Positions 62,553-64,000 of a DNA stretch of 64,000 bases are shown piece by piece; position 1 is the stretch's first letter; each line of letters begins with the position of its first letter. Source of the DNA: Azospirillum sp. B21 (GTDB lineage Bacteria; Pseudomonadota; Alphaproteobacteria; Azospirillales; Azospirillaceae). The stretch lies in the NCBI RefSeq assembly GCF_008364825.1, contig NZ_VTTO01000004.1, positions 1 through 64,000 on the forward strand. The letters are read 5' to 3'. Position numbers and translations under genes: made by a program. The notes below the pieces were generated by a model that did no database searches, was not told the DNA's origin, and was given only the letters and a program-made list of their open reading frames with translations.

Positions 62553-63479
62553 TTACTTGCCTTTCTTCGACTTCATTTTTGCTTTTTCTTTTGTAACGGT
62601 TCCGCCCGCTCGCGGGCCGGCGCCCAGTTCTGCGCCGGTCAGCGGATCGGCGTCCGGCTTGGACATGGTGCGGGCGGCCACCGCATTGACCGCGGCCATC
62701 TCCGATGCGGCCAGTTTGACCGTCGGGTTGCCGTCGCCGCCGTTGACCGGGGCATCGCCCATCTTGACGTCCACGAACTCCCACTGGGCGCCCTGGTTCC
62801 AGGGGCCGCGCATGTCGCCCTCGCCCTGGCTCATGTTGTAGTACTTGTCGGTGTATTCCGGCTTGCCCGGCAGCTTGCCGGGCGGGAAGTTGTTGTCGAT
62901 GGAGTACAGCGCCTTCTCGAAGCTCTTCTGGTGGGCGATCTCGCGGGTCATCAGGAAGCCCAGCGCATCCTTCACGCCCGGATCGTTGGTGACGTTGATC
63001 AGGCGCTCGTAGATGATCTTGGCGCGCGATTCCGCCGCGATGTTGGAGCGCAGATCGGCCGTCGGGTCGCCGATGCTGTCGATGTAGCCGCCGGTCCACA
63101 GCTGCCCGGCGGAATTCACCAGGGCCGGGCCGCCGCCATACAGAAGCGACAGGGTGTGGCTGCCGTTGCCCTGGGTGATGTTGGCATAGAGGTCGGCGGT
63201 CTCCTCCGCCCCCTCGGCCAGCTTGCCCTTGGCGCCCTTGGTCAGCATGGCGACGATGGAGCCGATCACCTCGAGGTGGCTCAGTTCCTCGGTCGCGATG
63301 TCGATCAGCATGTCCTTGCGGCCCGGATCCTCGTCGGCCAGACCCTGGGTGAAGTAGCGCATGGCTGCGGCGAGTTCACCCTGCGGGCCGCCGAACTGCT
63401 CCAGCATCAGGCTGGCGAGCACCGGGTTGGGCTCCGACACGCGAACCGTGTACATGAGCTTTTTGTTATGCATGAACAT
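62553..63479 (-). CDS. Manganese catalase (non-heme, ferritin-like)
   Basis: The 308-aa di-manganese catalase disproportionates hydrogen peroxide in the cytoplasm. Metal-binding helices are visible: MLEQFGGPQGELAAAMRYF with the first Glu, DIATEELSHLEVIGSIVAML with E..H, ESRAKIIYERLINVTND with Glu, and FLMTREIAHQKSFEKAL with E..H. The C-terminal tail is Lys-rich (TVTKEKAKMKSKKGK). The start is put at ATG 63479 (MFMHNKKLMYTV) because AGGAG lies 10 bases upstream; the open frame begins earlier. It forms a single-gene unit with its own terminator. Confidence 0.93.
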   Translation of the reverse strand: MFMHNKKLMYTVRVSEPNPVLASLMLEQFGGPQGELAAAMRYFTQGLADEDPGRKDMLIDIATEELSHLEVIGSIVAMLTKGAKGKLAEGAEETADLYANITQGNGSHTLSLLYGGGPALVNSAGQLWTGGYIDSIGDPTADLRSNIAAESRAKIIYERLINVTNDPGVKDALGFLMTREIAHQKSFEKALYSIDNNFPPGKLPGKPEYTDKYYNMSQGEGDMRGPWNQGAQWEFVDVKMGDAPVNGGDGNPTVKLAASEMAAVNAVAARTMSKPDADPLTGAELGAGPRAGGTVTKEKAKMKSKKGK

Positions 63480-64000
63480 GAAAGGACGACTCCTGCCTAT
63501 GCATGCCAATGGTTTGCTGAGCCTGAGCGCATCTCCGTACACAGCGAAGAGGTAGGGATGTAACGCTCCGGTCACGCTTCGATGCTATGAACGCAGCTAG
63601 CGGAGGCCTGTTCCCACCAGCCAAGTTTCAGCATTGCGTTCCCGTTCATCGGGCGAGTTATCGACCGGTGCTGGATATAGAGCATCGTCGCACCAGATCA
63701 GGCGTTAACAACGCGCTTCCAGCTCCACGGCAGGAGCTCGGCAAGGCCGTTGGCGGGATAGCCATTCAGGATGTCGCGGACCTAAGCCAAAGCGCGAGGC
63801 GAGCATTGTTGAGCGCACCTTCAACGCCGGCCCCTGCCCAGCTGTCCCGGACGTCCGCCGGGACAGCCTTCCGGCTTACTTGGATTGTCCAGTGGCCCGG
63901 CCCTCTCTCCGGCGTCGGGATCGGTGCGGCGGCTCCCGCAGGTCGGCTGAGAGACTGAGCCGAGCGATCGCTGGCGGAGTGTCTGGACCAGTTCCCGTGC
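63480..64000. other. Right margin: IS66 remnant and otherwise no gene
   Basis: Apart from the IS66 fragment listed separately nothing is supported in the last 520 bases. The first 100 bases should contain the catalase promoter; no OxyR-type site was recognised. Confidence 0.35.
63698..63790 (-). pseudogene. C-terminal remnant of an IS66-family transposase
   Basis: The minus strand reads VRDILNGYPANGLAELLPW followed by SWKRVVNA and a stop. This matches the conserved C terminus of IS66 TnpC proteins, which typically ends in a LLPWNW-type segment. An in-frame stop precedes VRDIL, and nothing upstream continues the protein. It shows that mobile DNA also lies at the right margin of the window. 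Confidence 0.7.

Noticed and set aside
22860-64000. CRISPR-associated transposon
   Set aside because: No cas genes and no spaced direct-repeat array were seen anywhere in the window; TniQ alone does not indicate RNA guidance.

Overview
The window looks like a chromosomal or chromid segment of a high-GC alphaproteobacterium close to Azospirillum (Rhodospirillales). This is inferred from codon usage, from the lppC-rsmI-yraN-SirB1-gshB gene order, from ccmAB and an isolated motA, and from the density of multi-PAS sensor kinases. No database search was possible, so the genus is an inference. No rRNA, tRNA or CRISPR array was found.

Bases 1-22475 are ordinary chromosome: an M23 peptidoglycan hydrolase, a FemAB-like acyltransferase, motA, a periplasmic glutathione peroxidase, ccmAB, an AspT/YidE-type antiporter, a complete polar amino-acid ABC importer (hisP-hisJ-hisQ-hisM order), the lppC/rsmI/yraN/SirB1/gshB cluster, trpS, a pyroglutamyl-peptidase homologue that lacks its catalytic cysteine, a MarR regulator, a cluster of very small proteins including a DUF1127-like one, and an exported alpha/beta hydrolase. 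GC-rich REP-like palindromes and a recurrent GTAAGGAT octamer lie between these genes.

At about 22860 the chromosome is interrupted. Only the C-terminal part of a comM/yifB (Mg-chelatase-like) gene remains. Directly next to it is a TGT-starting transposon end with three TTCAGAC-centred direct repeats, the layout of TnsB-binding sites. A Tn7-like transposition operon (tnsA-tnsB-tniB/tnsC-tniQ, all overlapping by 1-4 nt) lies at 31458-36023. No second transposon end and no N-terminal half of comM was found, so the right limit of the island is unknown.

Cargo and accessory genes to the right of 22860 include: (i) a three-gene operon of a cNMP-binding/class III nucleotide cyclase, a tandem cyclase-like protein and an E2 (ubiquitin-conjugating)-like Cys-rich protein, the best candidate for an undescribed conflict system; (ii) a P63C-domain protein behind a palindromic operator; (iii) a 704-aa protein with possible TnsE-like features; (iv) an IetAS-like ATPase/subtilisin pair whose protease gene is split precisely by an 839-bp IS5-family element; (v) an AT-rich lamin-tail-like orphan and a BCS1-like AAA ATPase. 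Intact IS701, IS481 and IS5 elements and remnants of IS5, IS21 and IS66 are scattered through the region.

Bases 47676-62132 are mostly signal transduction: a hybrid histidine kinase, a PAS-chemoreceptor-PilZ protein, a five-PAS HWE kinase translationally coupled to a single-domain response regulator, and a second HisKA_2 kinase followed by another single-domain regulator. A manganese catalase with its terminator closes the window, followed by an IS66 remnant.
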